A stretch of 64,000 bases of DNA from Agarilytica sp045430345 (GTDB taxonomy: Bacteria > Pseudomonadota > Gammaproteobacteria > Pseudomonadales > Cellvibrionaceae), in contig JAILXT010000006.1 of NCBI GenBank assembly GCA_045430345.1, forward strand, positions 310,001 to 374,000, given 5' to 3'. Under the pieces are notes generated by a model. That model was not told where the DNA came from. It did no database searches and saw nothing but the letters and a program-made list of their open reading frames with translations. How positions within the stretch are numbered: position 1 is the first letter of the stretch; every line of letters begins with the position of its first letter. This document shows, piece by piece, positions 47,168 through 55,920 of this stretch. The translations under genes and the position numbers were made by a program.

Positions 47168-47723
47168 TGGATCCCTCCACTTTCGCGGCGAGCTCTAACA
47201 TAGAGGCCCTAAACTTCACTCGATTGGTTTTTGCTTTATCAAGATCTACATCAAAACGAATACGGTTTTTTACTTTGCGTAACACAACCGATGCATCCGT
47301 TTTCTTATCGGAACAATCATCACAAATAAGTAAACAGGGTTGAGAAAAGTCCGAATCGCGCACTTCCATCGGCGCCTGTGCACCGACAACTAATACTTGG
47401 CATTCACTATTAGAAGCCGTTTTTCGATTAGCAATACGAGAAACGTTAATCACTTTAGAGGGAACAACACGACTATCTTGGAGGGCTTCTAGGTGGGTAA
47501 AACTGTCATTTGAGCCCACCAAGCAGATGTTGAGCGTTTCACCAAAATCAGTCTCCCAACTGGTATAGCGAAGAATACCGATGACCATTGCTGCGCGAAT
47601 GTGGTCTTCTCCAGCTTCCGACAGCTTTTTCTCAGCTGCAGCGCTTCCCCCTGCCAATACACCGCAGAACAATGCCGGCAATAGCACTAACAATTTGAGA
47701 AATAGTGTTTTGTTACGCTTCAC
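47160..47723 (-). CDS. yfiR: YfiR-like periplasmic protein
   Basis: A 187-residue exported protein of the YfiR (DUF4154) family. The signal peptide (about 1-30, LLVLLPALFCGVLAGGSAAA) is followed by HIRAAMVIGILRYTSWE, LNICLVGSNDSF, CQVLVVGAQ, the redox-type cysteine pair CLLICDDC and a C-terminal RFDVDLDKAKTNRVKFRASMLELAAKV. In Pseudomonas YfiR is a periplasmic inhibitor of the diguanylate cyclase YfiN, released by YfiB or oxidation. Here it directly precedes, and overlaps by 8 bp, a YfiN-like gene, but no yfiB (OmpA-like lipoprotein) is adjacent. Confidence 0.87.
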   Translation of the reverse strand: MKRNKTLFLKLLVLLPALFCGVLAGGSAAAEKKLSEAGEDHIRAAMVIGILRYTSWETDFGETLNICLVGSNDSFTHLEALQDSRVVPSKVINVSRIANRKTASNSECQVLVVGAQAPMEVRDSDFSQPCLLICDDCSDKKTDASVVLRKVKNRIRFDVDLDKAKTNRVKFRASMLELAAKVEGSNE

Positions 47724-48126
47724 TCACACAGCCATATGTAGATTGAACATTTCTGTATCTAATAAGTACTTCAACTTAGCAATACTTCGATTTTTGGGTG
47801 CACGTTTTATGCTTTAAAATTACATCAAAATACGCCAACTGCAGGACATCGATATAAAAACATCTTATTGCGACATTTTGAGCGAACCGGGGACAACCAT
47901 TCCCTAGTTAGAGTCGACGCGAACTGGCGGCATACAATGCATCCTAAGGCGTCAAATATTTTACAATTATAGCTAAGCTATAACGGAAACGCTTTGATAT
48001 AGCGCCGTTATAGGATATTTAACCAGGAAAGTTTACAAACAACTCCAATATAGCCGCACAATCTCACTACAGGAAAAATACGCGCCATTAATGCAATGAA
48101 CTTAAACGCGCCAAACAACGTTGCGC
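47724..48126. promoter_or_regulatory. Upstream region of the yfiRN-like pair with overlapping hairpins
   Basis: About 400 bp with no gene. TTATAGC/GCTATAA (47967-47983) and TATAACGG/CCGTTATA (47979-48012, with an inner CGCT/AGCG) share bases 47979-47983, so the two hairpins exclude each other. No c-di-GMP riboswitch consensus was recognised. Confidence 0.4.
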
Positions 48127-48399
48127 CTACATTCGGATATCAAAACTGGACAACGTCGCATCGAACTCAGCCTTTTCGTAAGAGATAGAGACGACTTTCG
48201 AATATTCAGGCCCTTTCTCTATCTCACTCAATGCTTTATCCAAAGCCTGAGTATCTCCCTGAATAAAAAACTCAACGTTTCCATCGGGTAAATTCATAAC
48301 ATAACCCTTAAGCCCAAGTGCCAGAGCGCAGTCACGGGTGTAATACCGAAACCCCACACCCTGCACGCGGCCCTCAACACACCCTAAGATTGCGTCCAT
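48127..48399 (-). CDS. acyP: Acylphosphatase
   Basis: A 90-residue acylphosphatase of normal length. The signature GRVQGVGFRYYTRD carries the phosphate-binding Arg (residue 18), and YVMNLPDGNVEF carries the catalytic Asn (about residue 36); the usual Arg before this Asn is Met here. It hydrolyses acyl phosphates such as carbamoyl or 1,3-bisphosphoglyceryl phosphate in the cytoplasm. It lies 70 bp after the cNMP/rhodanese gene on the same strand. Confidence 0.93.
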   Translation of the reverse strand: MDAILGCVEGRVQGVGFRYYTRDCALALGLKGYVMNLPDGNVEFFIQGDTQALDKALSEIEKGPEYSKVVSISYEKAEFDATLSSFDIRM

Positions 48400-48469
48400 A
48401 TTTCATATACTCTATATGGCGCGTAAAACACGCAAAAATAATTGAAAAGATGACGGGAAGAAAACGACG

Positions 48470-49522
48470 CTAACCCAGCAAAGAAATATCGACCGCAGAA
48501 TCACAATCGAGTACAAACGCTCTAAACCCTTCTTTTTGAAGGATGTAACAGGCAAGTTCGCCTCGGGCACCACTTTCAATAGAAAGGAAGTATATCAAAC
48601 GATCATCCAATTCCTTGAGCCTGCGTCTAAGTGAACTCACAGGAATATTGATACTATTTTCGGCGCACCCCGTTTTATATTCCGCCGGAAAGCGCACGTC
48701 CAATACAACCCAGTCCATATTTTCCAACAGATCTAAACGATCGGGACTGACATATTGGATCAACGATTTTTTGATAAATTTATTGAACCCTGCCTTATCT
48801 AATTCCGCGACCACACCACGAGAATCCATCTCAACTTGAATTGAGCTTGCCGCATCGGGAATCAATGCCTCATCACCAAAATAGCCACCGACGGTCAATG
48901 GGTGTCGCTCATCGTCGGCCTCAATAAGCGTCCCATGGCCACTCTTTAATATAAAAAAGTGTTGGTTATTTTCACCTTTATGAATGAGCACATCCCCCTT
49001 TCTTACCCGTCGTTCGGTGAACAGCGCAAAAAATTGTTTTGCTTCTTCTTGGGATAAATTTTTGGCTAACGGTGAGTTAAGAATGGGTTTGGTCCATTCA
49101 TTTTGCTGTTTTTCAACGCTCTGGCCTAACGAGGCCATATCCACAACGCGGTACTCTCCCGTGGTACTCCATGAAAAATATTGCTCCACAAGCACCCGGC
49201 TCAACTGTAACACCTGACACTCTTCCAGCGCGGTCGCTACGGCCTCCTCAGGCAATTTTTCCTCTAAAGAACAGTAACTTGCTTTACTACCGGCTTCAAT
49301 AGAACGCACGATATCATCACTAATATGGATTTTTACACTACCGGAAAGCAAGTAATACCCCATAGAAAGTGAACGAGGCGGGCTAAATAGAACATCACCT
49401 TCGGCGTACGTCATCACCAAGGCCTTCTCACGCAAATAGTTGAGATGACGTGCGGACATCAAGTCCAGCAAGTGAAAACGTCGGAAGTGCTCTATCTCGG
49501 GTTTAGGAATATCTGCTTTCAC
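48470..49522 (-). CDS. Double cyclic-nucleotide-binding domain protein with rhodanese-like tail
   Basis: A 350-residue soluble protein. The GTG at 49522 is chosen because a strong AGGAGG lies five bases upstream; the longer frame adds 25 residues. An N-terminal cNMP-like domain (about 30-115, YAEGDVLFSPP ... YYLLSGSVKI) is followed by a second one (about 170-260, VRKGDVLIHKGENNQHFFILKSGHG ... GYFGDEALI). A rhodanese-like domain (about 270-350) ends it: VVLDVRFPAEYKTGCAENSINIPVSSLRRRL. Where active rhodaneses have a Cys, the loop reads LSIESGARGELA, so sulfur transfer is unlikely. It may act as a ligand-responsive adaptor. Confidence 0.87.
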   Translation of the reverse strand: MKADIPKPEIEHFRRFHLLDLMSARHLNYLREKALVMTYAEGDVLFSPPRSLSMGYYLLSGSVKIHISDDIVRSIEAGSKASYCSLEEKLPEEAVATALEECQVLQLSRVLVEQYFSWSTTGEYRVVDMASLGQSVEKQQNEWTKPILNSPLAKNLSQEEAKQFFALFTERRVRKGDVLIHKGENNQHFFILKSGHGTLIEADDERHPLTVGGYFGDEALIPDAASSIQVEMDSRGVVAELDKAGFNKFIKKSLIQYVSPDRLDLLENMDWVVLDVRFPAEYKTGCAENSINIPVSSLRRRLKELDDRLIYFLSIESGARGELACYILQKEGFRAFVLDCDSAVDISLLG

Positions 49523-49902
49523 AGTGACCTCCTCGCTACGTCCTTGCTGCGAAACATTCAACGGTAAGCTGAGGATTAAGCTATAAAAACCACTCAATTA
49601 TAGAGTTAATAATTATAGATTGGCAGGAACCTTTTGATCTATGAAGCCCGAAAACTATAGCGTCACCTTCCTTAGTTTTACGGCGCGCATTCAACCACAC
49701 CAATGCCTTATCGGAAACATCAGAATTACCCATTTTTAGAATCTTCACGGCATAAAACATTACCTATAAATCGGATAGGGCATAAACATTCGGTCAGACG
49801 CTCACCCACTAGAACCATAAATAGTGCTTTTAACTGTTCTTAGATCAAATTAAACTCGTGCCCTCAGAATTAAGGTACTCAGCCCAACATTTAGGAGAAG
49901 TA
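49523..49902. other. Divergent intergenic region, cNMP protein / hemB
   Basis: About 380 bp containing both promoters. A 50-codon minus-strand frame (49581-49733, MGNSDVSDKALVWLNARR...) is open but has no good ribosome binding site and no known family. No strong palindrome or RNA fold was noticed. Confidence 0.35.
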
Positions 49903-50898
49903 ATGTCGAGAATGTTCCCTGCGACTCGATTGAGACGCAATCGTTTTAGCGATTTTTCCCGCCGCTTAGTGAGAGAAAACGTGCTAAGTACGGACGATTT
50001 AATTTACCCTATGTTTATTCTCGACGGTGAAAAGCAAAAACAAAGCATCACCACCATGCCCGGGCAATTCCGGTTCAGCATCGATACCCTGCTGGAAGAA
50101 CTCGAAAGCGTCTGCGAACTTGGTATTCCCGCCATCGCACTATTTCCGAATATAGACATCGCATTAAAATCCCTAGAAGGGGAGGAAGCATGCAATGAGG
50201 ACGGATTAGTCCCTCGCGCGGTACGCGCAATTAAATCCCGATTCCCAGACCTGGGCATTATTTGCGATGGCGCACTTGACCCCTATACCACCCACGGTCA
50301 AGACGGCATCATCAATGACGACGGCTACGTGATGAATGACGAAACCGTCGACATGCTGCGTATCCAAGCCAAAGTATGCGCTGCAGCGGGTGCTGATGTT
50401 ATCGCCCCTTCCGATATGATGGATGGCCGTGTCGGCGCGATACGTGAAGAGCTCGATGATGCGGGATTTATCAACACACAAATCATGGCATATTCAGCCA
50501 AATACGCATCCTCATACTACGGTCCGTTTCGGGACGCAGTGGGATCTGCAGGTAACCTCGGAAAGAGCAATAAAAACACCTACCAGATGGACCCCGCCAA
50601 TAGCAACGAAGCGCTCCATGAAATCGCCCTCGACTTACAAGAAGGTGCGGACATGGTCATGGTAAAGCCCGGAATGCCCTATCTTGATATTGTGAGACGA
50701 GTGAAAGATGAATTCGGCGCACCAACCTTCGTTTATCAAGTGAGTGGCGAGTACGCGATGCACAAAGCGGCCATAGACGCTGGCGCGCTTTCTGAAGCGG
50801 TTATTATGGAATCGTTGCTCTGCGCAAAAAGGGCTGGCGCCGACGGCATTCTTACCTACTTTGCTAAATACGCTGCAGAACAATTGCAGTCTACCTAA
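49903..50898 (+). CDS. hemB: Delta-aminolevulinic acid dehydratase (porphobilinogen synthase)
   Basis: A 331-residue HemB of normal length. The ATG at 49903 has AGGAGA at ideal spacing; the longer frame from 49858 adds 15 unlikely residues. It condenses two 5-aminolevulinate molecules to porphobilinogen in heme synthesis. Active-site lysines are visible in IMAYSAKYASSYYGPFRD and MVMVKPGMPYLDIV. The DGALDPYTTHGQDGII metal-binding region lacks the Cys triad of zinc enzymes, which points to the Mg-dependent class. Confidence 0.96.
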   Translation: MSRMFPATRLRRNRFSDFSRRLVRENVLSTDDLIYPMFILDGEKQKQSITTMPGQFRFSIDTLLEELESVCELGIPAIALFPNIDIALKSLEGEEACNEDGLVPRAVRAIKSRFPDLGIICDGALDPYTTHGQDGIINDDGYVMNDETVDMLRIQAKVCAAAGADVIAPSDMMDGRVGAIREELDDAGFINTQIMAYSAKYASSYYGPFRDAVGSAGNLGKSNKNTYQMDPANSNEALHEIALDLQEGADMVMVKPGMPYLDIVRRVKDEFGAPTFVYQVSGEYAMHKAAIDAGALSEAVIMESLLCAKRAGADGILTYFAKYAAEQLQST

Positions 50899-50899
50899 C

Positions 50900-51973
50900 C
50901 TATTCCTTCACCCAATCGCCATTAGGTAGGCGGCGAATAAATAACTGAGACAGCCAATAAAACCGCCCCCCTCCAGCTTGTGCTGTGCAATTGTATCGGC
51001 TCCTGCCGGGGGGAAGCGGCCGAACTGTTTGGGCAACCAAAACGCCGCCCTTAATATCACTCTTAATTTTGCCTTGGCCACTCGCGTAACAATTAAGACC
51101 ATTGAGATAATTCATCATCGGCGAAGCAACACGTAACACGGGCTTAGTCGCTCCTTGAGGCAACTCTGGACTGTAAAGCACCGCACCGCTTTCGGTAGTC
51201 ACTTTTAAGCGCGCCATCGGAAATGGCAAGCTTGTAAGCTTTGATAAAAAATCTTCTGGCCCGCCATAGGCACCACCAAAGGGGAAACGCGGCAAAACTT
51301 GATGATGACTCTCTTTAGCAACCGGACCTGACTGTTGACCAAAAGCAATATACCCTTTGCGCTTCAATAAGCTCGTCAAGTTTTCATCATACTCACCATA
51401 CGGGTATGCAAAAACTTTATGGCTTTCACCAATCTCCTTCTTAATTCGCATCTCTGCAAAATTAATTTCTTGCTCCCGACGCTGCAACCACTGCTTATGA
51501 GACTCATGTTTACGCTGCCGAATTAAGTGTGGATGACTGTCTGTATGATTGCCAATAACTGCACCATACGTGGCTAGCGTTTTTAATTCTCCCCACGACA
51601 TAAACTGCGGTTTTTTCCCATCGTGAGCCTGAGTATTCACGAATACCGTAAATGGCCAACCGCGCTTTTTTAACAACGGAAATGCTGCTGTATATACAGA
51701 GCGATAACCATCATCAAACGTGATCACCACCGTTTTATCCGGTAAACGCTCACCTTTGTGCAGCCATGTTTTGAGCTGCTCAATACTGACCACCTGAAAT
51801 TTTTCTGATGCGATGATTTCTAAATGCTGAGCAAACAATTCCGGAGAAGTAGAGGTAGAACGCGGGGTAGTATTGGAAATATGGTGATACTGAAGCACGA
51901 CCAAAGCGTGCGCGGCAGCGCTAAAAAAAACAGAGATAAACAACGAAAATAAAATAGATAGAAAGGGGCGCAT
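50900..51973 (-). CDS. Exported polysaccharide deacetylase family protein
   Basis: A 357-residue exported protein. The ATG at 51973 has GAGG seven bases upstream. The signal peptide (about 1-24) ends AAAHA. The NodB-like deacetylase domain has VVLQYHHI, ITFDDGYRS with the catalytic base and metal Asp (about 90-98), the metal-binding NHTDSHPHL (about 142-150) and FAYPYGEYDEN. About 110 C-terminal residues form a beta-rich extra domain ending RRLPNGDWVKE. This form occurs in PgaB-like and other envelope polysaccharide deacetylases; the substrate is unknown. Convergent with hemB, stop codons 1 bp apart. Confidence 0.88.
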   Translation of the reverse strand: MRPFLSILFSLFISVFFSAAAHALVVLQYHHISNTTPRSTSTSPELFAQHLEIIASEKFQVVSIEQLKTWLHKGERLPDKTVVITFDDGYRSVYTAAFPLLKKRGWPFTVFVNTQAHDGKKPQFMSWGELKTLATYGAVIGNHTDSHPHLIRQRKHESHKQWLQRREQEINFAEMRIKKEIGESHKVFAYPYGEYDENLTSLLKRKGYIAFGQQSGPVAKESHHQVLPRFPFGGAYGGPEDFLSKLTSLPFPMARLKVTTESGAVLYSPELPQGATKPVLRVASPMMNYLNGLNCYASGQGKIKSDIKGGVLVAQTVRPLPPGRSRYNCTAQAGGGRFYWLSQLFIRRLPNGDWVKE

Positions 51974-52066
51974 AGCCAACCTCAAAAACCGATAACGCTA
52001 TGCGAATAACATCGAAGCGCTTATCCAAGTAACCGCTACTCCAATCAATCCCTAAGCCAAGAAATC

Positions 52067-52504
52067 TTAGTCTAAATAGTCTCGATATAAGCGGCCAAAA
52101 GCACGCGGAGAAACACCGGTCCAACGCTTAAAAGCTAGGGTCAAACTAGAACGGTCGGCAAAATCAAGGGCAATACAGATATCATCAACACGGTGACGCC
52201 CGGCTAATATTTCACGAATCGCATGGTACCGACGCACCATATCCCGAAGATCACTAAAACAATAACCTTGCTCACGCAGACGTCGTTGAAGCGTTCGTTT
52301 GGAATAATGAAGCTCATCCGCCACATCTTGAATATCAAAAGGTGAATGCCCAACACGATTGTTAAGAGATTCAACAACTCGATTTGCCACTCCGTAGAGC
52401 TCAGGAACTTCTGATCTTTCTAGATGCCGATATAGTATCGCCCTTAGATCGAGCTCGCCCTGATGCATCTCGGCCAGAGTCGGCAATAATGCTTCGTCGC
52501 CCAT
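52067..52504 (-). CDS. Short AraC-family DNA-binding protein
   Basis: A 145-residue protein carrying only the two helix-turn-helix motifs of AraC regulators: IQDVADELHYSKRTLQRRLREQG and VDDICIALDFADRSSLTLAFKRWTGVSPRAF, preceded by about 55 helical residues. Full AraC proteins of this kind (OruR/ArgR-like group) are about 330 residues, and the upstream DNA does not continue the frame. GGGAG sits six bases before the ATG. It is either a genuinely short member or the expressed remnant of a longer gene. Confidence 0.8.
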   Translation of the reverse strand: MGDEALLPTLAEMHQGELDLRAILYRHLERSEVPELYGVANRVVESLNNRVGHSPFDIQDVADELHYSKRTLQRRLREQGYCFSDLRDMVRRYHAIREILAGRHRVDDICIALDFADRSSLTLAFKRWTGVSPRAFGRLYRDYLD

Positions 52505-52667
52505 AGCTACTCCCAGTAATACGCGAATGTCGTGTAAACCCCACGATGATGACGAGTTGCGCGTAAAATTGCAACTGCGCTTATAAACAGTAATGGAAGG
52601 ATTAACGATGGGTTAAAAACTGAAAGGAATATGCGCCAGAAAAATGAGAGGCTGTCGTTTTTTGCGT

Positions 52668-52838
52668 TTAACCAACCACCCATAAAAACGGCAGCATTCC
52701 TGAACGGGTCGTCACTACAAATAGCGACAATACAAAAAGCACTACTACCGCAATCGATAGCGTATGAAAAATTGGTGTATCAAGTGAAGAGGAAGCCGCT
52801 TCCTTCATTTGAGATTTCATTGTTTTTTTCTCTAACAT
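52668..52838 (-). CDS. 56-residue single-pass membrane peptide
   Basis: The ATG at 52838 with upstream GGGG gives MLEKKTMKSQMKEAASSSLDTPIFHTLSIAVVV..., a charged N-terminal helix followed by one hydrophobic helix (LSIAVVVLFVLSLFVV) and a short TRSGMLPFLWVVG tail. The plus-strand frame over the same DNA (52631-52966) looks non-coding. No family is recognised. Support is limited to composition and a plausible start. Confidence 0.4.
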   Translation of the reverse strand: MLEKKTMKSQMKEAASSSLDTPIFHTLSIAVVVLFVLSLFVVTTRSGMLPFLWVVG

Positions 52839-53286
52839 TATACGTACCCCTAAATAACACGTCAGTTTTGCGCGCCCGCAAAAACCACACATTTACTCGC
52901 GATGACATACAACTCAACGCAATTTCCTTTTTAATTAAAACATTCAACAACAAGCGTATACTCTAATATATTAGGGGTTTTACCCTACCGCAAGCCTGTC
53001 AGTGAAATATTTACGTCGTAATTTCCTTTCGATTTTTAACGACATACACTAGACCATTCCCCCATTCAGCCTTTACTTTTTCCGCAGGTGCAAAAATCTT
53101 TTTTTTGACATCAGCACCGACATTTTCCTACACGAATCATGGTAAAAATACCCTAGCTTAAGCCCGCATATTCTCCTAAGATTCATCCAAGTCGCTCAAT
53201 CGCGACACTCGCAAAGATTATTTTTACGCCAAACAACGATTCTTGGCGAACACATGTTTTAACCATCCGATTAATAAGGAAAGTCC
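52839..53286. other. AT-rich upstream region of the DegV gene
   Basis: About 450 bp without a confident gene, AT-rich in parts. It should hold the DegV promoter on the plus strand and the small membrane peptide's promoter on the minus strand. No strong hairpin or repeat was found. Confidence 0.35.
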
Positions 53287-54234
53287 ATGGCATCTAATAT
53301 CGCAGTTATTACTGATTCCTCGTGCAGTCTTCCTACGAGCGTATTAAAAAAATATCATATCAATCAGGTGCCCCTGGAAATATCCATTGATGGCGGCTCA
53401 CTAAGAGACCCATGCAATGAATCAAAAACACTCGCCATGTTCAATTCCGGCAGGCTTTCGAAAAAACACTCAGTCTCCACTTCACCGCCTACACCAGAGG
53501 ATTTCGAAAACGCCATCACCCGCGCGTTAGAATCCGGAAAAAAAATGGTGGTCATACAGACGGTCAATCGAACTCAAGGCGAAACGTATAATAACGCGAA
53601 CGTGGCCGCCTCTACCGTTCGTCGCAAACTCGGCGATAAGCACAAAGATATTGCTATCCGCGTTATGGACAGCCGTACGGTATTTGCGGGGCAAGGCCTA
53701 ATGGTTGCCGAAACCATTCGACGTATGCTCAAGGGCCAAGATCCCGCGGAAGTACGAAGAGAGATGGATAACTTATCCGAAAACATCCATACCTTTATTT
53801 TACCCAGGGAACCCCTGCTCGCTTTAGAACGCTCGCAAAAGCGCAATGAAAAAGCCGTCGGCTGGGCACAGGTGTTTATAGCCAACACACTGGGCATTCA
53901 CCCCATCCTTTGTAACGTAAACGATTCTTCTTATCTTGCAGCAAAGTCGTTTGGTTTTGAAAAAGCAGCGAGACAATTATTCAACCACGCGCAAAAACAG
54001 ATTGAGAAAGGTTTACTTTGCCCACTACTTTCTATCAATTACGCAGGTTCATTACACGAGCTTAAAAGTTTGCCAGGATACAACGAATTAAAAGCGACGG
54101 CAGATGCATACAAGATTCAAGTGATTCCATCGGTAATGAGCCTTGCAGGGGGGATATATACGAGCGTTGGATCAATCTCTCTCGCGTTTGCTTCTGAACC
54201 GCATGAATGGATGGGAAAGGCAAAAGCGGCTTAA
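53287..54234 (+). CDS. DegV family fatty-acid-binding protein
   Basis: A 315-residue DegV protein. The N-terminal lobe has IAVITDSSCSLP (5-16) and a KKHSVSTSPPTPEDF segment with the conserved fatty-acid-contacting Thr-Ser. The second lobe has VMDSRTVFAGQGLMV and IHTFILPREPLLALERS. Family proteins bind long-chain fatty acids and in firmicutes present them to FakA kinase; the role in gammaproteobacteria is not established. Here it stands alone with AAGGAAA upstream of the ATG and a terminator downstream. Confidence 0.88.
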   Translation: MASNIAVITDSSCSLPTSVLKKYHINQVPLEISIDGGSLRDPCNESKTLAMFNSGRLSKKHSVSTSPPTPEDFENAITRALESGKKMVVIQTVNRTQGETYNNANVAASTVRRKLGDKHKDIAIRVMDSRTVFAGQGLMVAETIRRMLKGQDPAEVRREMDNLSENIHTFILPREPLLALERSQKRNEKAVGWAQVFIANTLGIHPILCNVNDSSYLAAKSFGFEKAARQLFNHAQKQIEKGLLCPLLSINYAGSLHELKSLPGYNELKATADAYKIQVIPSVMSLAGGIYTSVGSISLAFASEPHEWMGKAKAA

Positions 54235-54300
54235 CAAATATCATGAAATAGCGTGGCGGAGTGTGTGAATAACGCAAAACGCAGAGATATCACGCGATCA

Positions 54301-54336
54301 AAAAAGGGGAGATCCCTTCGGACCTCCCCTTTTTGT
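54301..54336. terminator. Bidirectional terminator, DegV / YebC-type gene
   Basis: An AAAAAAGGGGAG arm pairs with CTCCCCTTTTT around a TCC-CTTC-GGA stem-loop. It serves both converging genes. Confidence 0.9.
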
Positions 54337-54362
54337 TATAGCACCATACTCAAACTGAAGAC

Positions 54363-55079
54363 TTAATACTCTGCGCTATGAAACACATTCTGCACATCTT
54401 CCAAATCACTCAACATCTCCACGAGCTTTTCAAGCATTGGAATATCATCACCTGTAATCGGCGATGTATTCTGCGGAACAAACTGAATTTCATCCACATC
54501 TAGCTCCGCGCCCTGTAATAATTCCTGCAGTGCCGTTCGCGTCTTTCCATACTCGGTGTGGGGCGCAAAAACAGTGACCTTCCCATCTGCGCATTCGATA
54601 TCGGTCACATCAACGTCGGCCATCATTAGAGCTTCTAACACGGCCTCTTCATCATCCCCCGAAAACACAAAAATCGCACTGTGATCAAACATGTGCATGA
54701 CCGTACCCTGACTACCAAGCTTGCTCTTCGTTTTGTTAAAGCAAGTACGAATGTCACCAAAGGTACGATTAGGGTTATCAGTAAGACAATCCACGATCAC
54801 CATACAATTACCCGGCCCGAAGCCCTCATAGCGTGCTGTCGCGAAATCTTCACCGCCCGCGCCACTTGCCTTTTCCAGGGCCTTTTGAATAACGTGCGCA
54901 GGCACTTGGTCTTTTTTTGCTCTATCCAGCAACGAACGTAAGGCGAGATTACCGTCTGGGTCTGGGCCACCCGATTTAGCACACATATAGATTTCGCGAC
55001 TGTATTTGCTGTAAACCCTGGAGTTTTGGTCCGAGGTTTTCGCCATGGATTCCTTACGGTTTTGATATGCTCTGCCCAT
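54363..55079 (-). CDS. YebC/PmpR family protein, YeeN-like
   Basis: A 238-residue member of the YebC/PmpR/TACO1 family. It has the family start MGRAYQNRKESMAKTSDQNSRVYSKYSREIY, helix ALRSLLDRAKKDQVPAHVIQKALEKA, then ARYEGFGPGN, NPNRTFGDIRTCFNK, and MHMFDHSAIFVF. The opening MGRAYQNRK and GPDPDGNLAL place it nearer E. coli YeeN than YebC. Family members were described as transcriptional regulators and, more recently, as ribosome-associated factors easing translation of difficult sequences. It is cytoplasmic and monocistronic. Confidence 0.92.
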   Translation of the reverse strand: MGRAYQNRKESMAKTSDQNSRVYSKYSREIYMCAKSGGPDPDGNLALRSLLDRAKKDQVPAHVIQKALEKASGAGGEDFATARYEGFGPGNCMVIVDCLTDNPNRTFGDIRTCFNKTKSKLGSQGTVMHMFDHSAIFVFSGDDEEAVLEALMMADVDVTDIECADGKVTVFAPHTEYGKTRTALQELLQGAELDVDEIQFVPQNTSPITGDDIPMLEKLVEMLSDLEDVQNVFHSAEY

Positions 55080-55230
55080 TATTGCTCTCTACCTGTGCTT
55101 TTCGTGTTTCTAACGTATTTCAAAGTAATATCCAACGGCGTCTATTCTAGGAATATATTCGCCCGCTGTGAATAAGATATGATACAAAAAGGTGGAGCGC
55201 CACACACTAAATAACCGTACTGAGCACCCA

Positions 55231-55920
55231 ATGTATAAAGAATTACGTTACAACGAGGTCATTGATACCATATCGAAGCTAGAAGAGCGGATAAAAGAAC
55301 GTTTTCCTGAGTCGGGAATAGGCAAAGTGTGTGAAGAACTGGGAAACACCGCCAGCGGCGCCCAGACTCAAATTTTAACGTTATCACAGCCGAATAAGTG
55401 GATTCGCGCTGGCGTTATTGGTGTCGTGACCGTTTTTCTCATCATTCTGGGCTACACCATCAGTATCGTAGACTGGGAATTAAGCCGACCCAATCTCACT
55501 GAAATGATCCAAATTACCGAAGCGCTAATCAACGATATATTGCTCGTCGGTGCCGCTTTGTTTTTCCTCATCACATTTGAACAGCGAATCAAGCGCCGCT
55601 CTGTCCTTCAAGCCCTCCATCAATTACGCTCCATTGCTCACGTCGTAGATATGCATCAGCTGACAAAGGACCCCGCTATGCTGAACGCCGAACAAGAGCG
55701 CACCGAAAACTCCCCCCAACGCTGTATGAGTGCTTTTGAATTACAACGCTATTTGGATTACTGCTCAGAAATGTTTTCTCTGATTAGCAAAATTGCTGCA
55801 ATGTTCTCTGAGAAGCTGCCAGAACCGGAAATTGTATCTGCCGCAAACGAAATCGAAAATCTATGCACTGGGCTCAGCCGTAAAGTCTGGCAAAAAATGG
55901 TGTTTTTAGATAATCGTTAA
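55231..55920 (+). CDS. Uncharacterised two-TM membrane protein with helical C-terminus
   Basis: A 229-residue protein. The ATG at 55231 (GAGC six bases upstream) is preferred over a GTG 39 bases earlier that has no spacing for a ribosome binding site. A helical cytoplasmic N-terminus precedes two membrane helices (about 60-80, AGVIGVVTVFLIILGYTISIV, and about 98-113, DILLVGAALFFLITF) joined by a short acidic loop. A long helical C-terminal domain follows (about 115-229: RIKRRSVLQALHQLRSIAHVVDMHQLTKDP ... FELQRYLDYCSEMFSLISKIAA). The HQLTKDP segment looks conserved, but I cannot name the family. Its stop codon overlaps the convergent protease gene by 4 bp. Confidence 0.7.
   Translation: MYKELRYNEVIDTISKLEERIKERFPESGIGKVCEELGNTASGAQTQILTLSQPNKWIRAGVIGVVTVFLIILGYTISIVDWELSRPNLTEMIQITEALINDILLVGAALFFLITFEQRIKRRSVLQALHQLRSIAHVVDMHQLTKDPAMLNAEQERTENSPQRCMSAFELQRYLDYCSEMFSLISKIAAMFSEKLPEPEIVSAANEIENLCTGLSRKVWQKMVFLDNR

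Noticed and set aside
47724..48126. Possible c-di-GMP riboswitch before the yfiRN-like pair
   Set aside because: The hairpins there do not match GEMM-I or GEMM-II conserved bases that I can recognise; kept only as unclassified hairpins.
49581..49733. 50-codon minus-strand frame (MGNSDVSDKALVWLNARR...) upstream of the cNMP protein
   Set aside because: Weak ribosome binding site and no recognised family; possible but not supportable as a gene.
52631..52966. Plus-strand 111-codon frame
   Set aside because: Poor composition and start; the opposite strand holds a more credible small membrane peptide.
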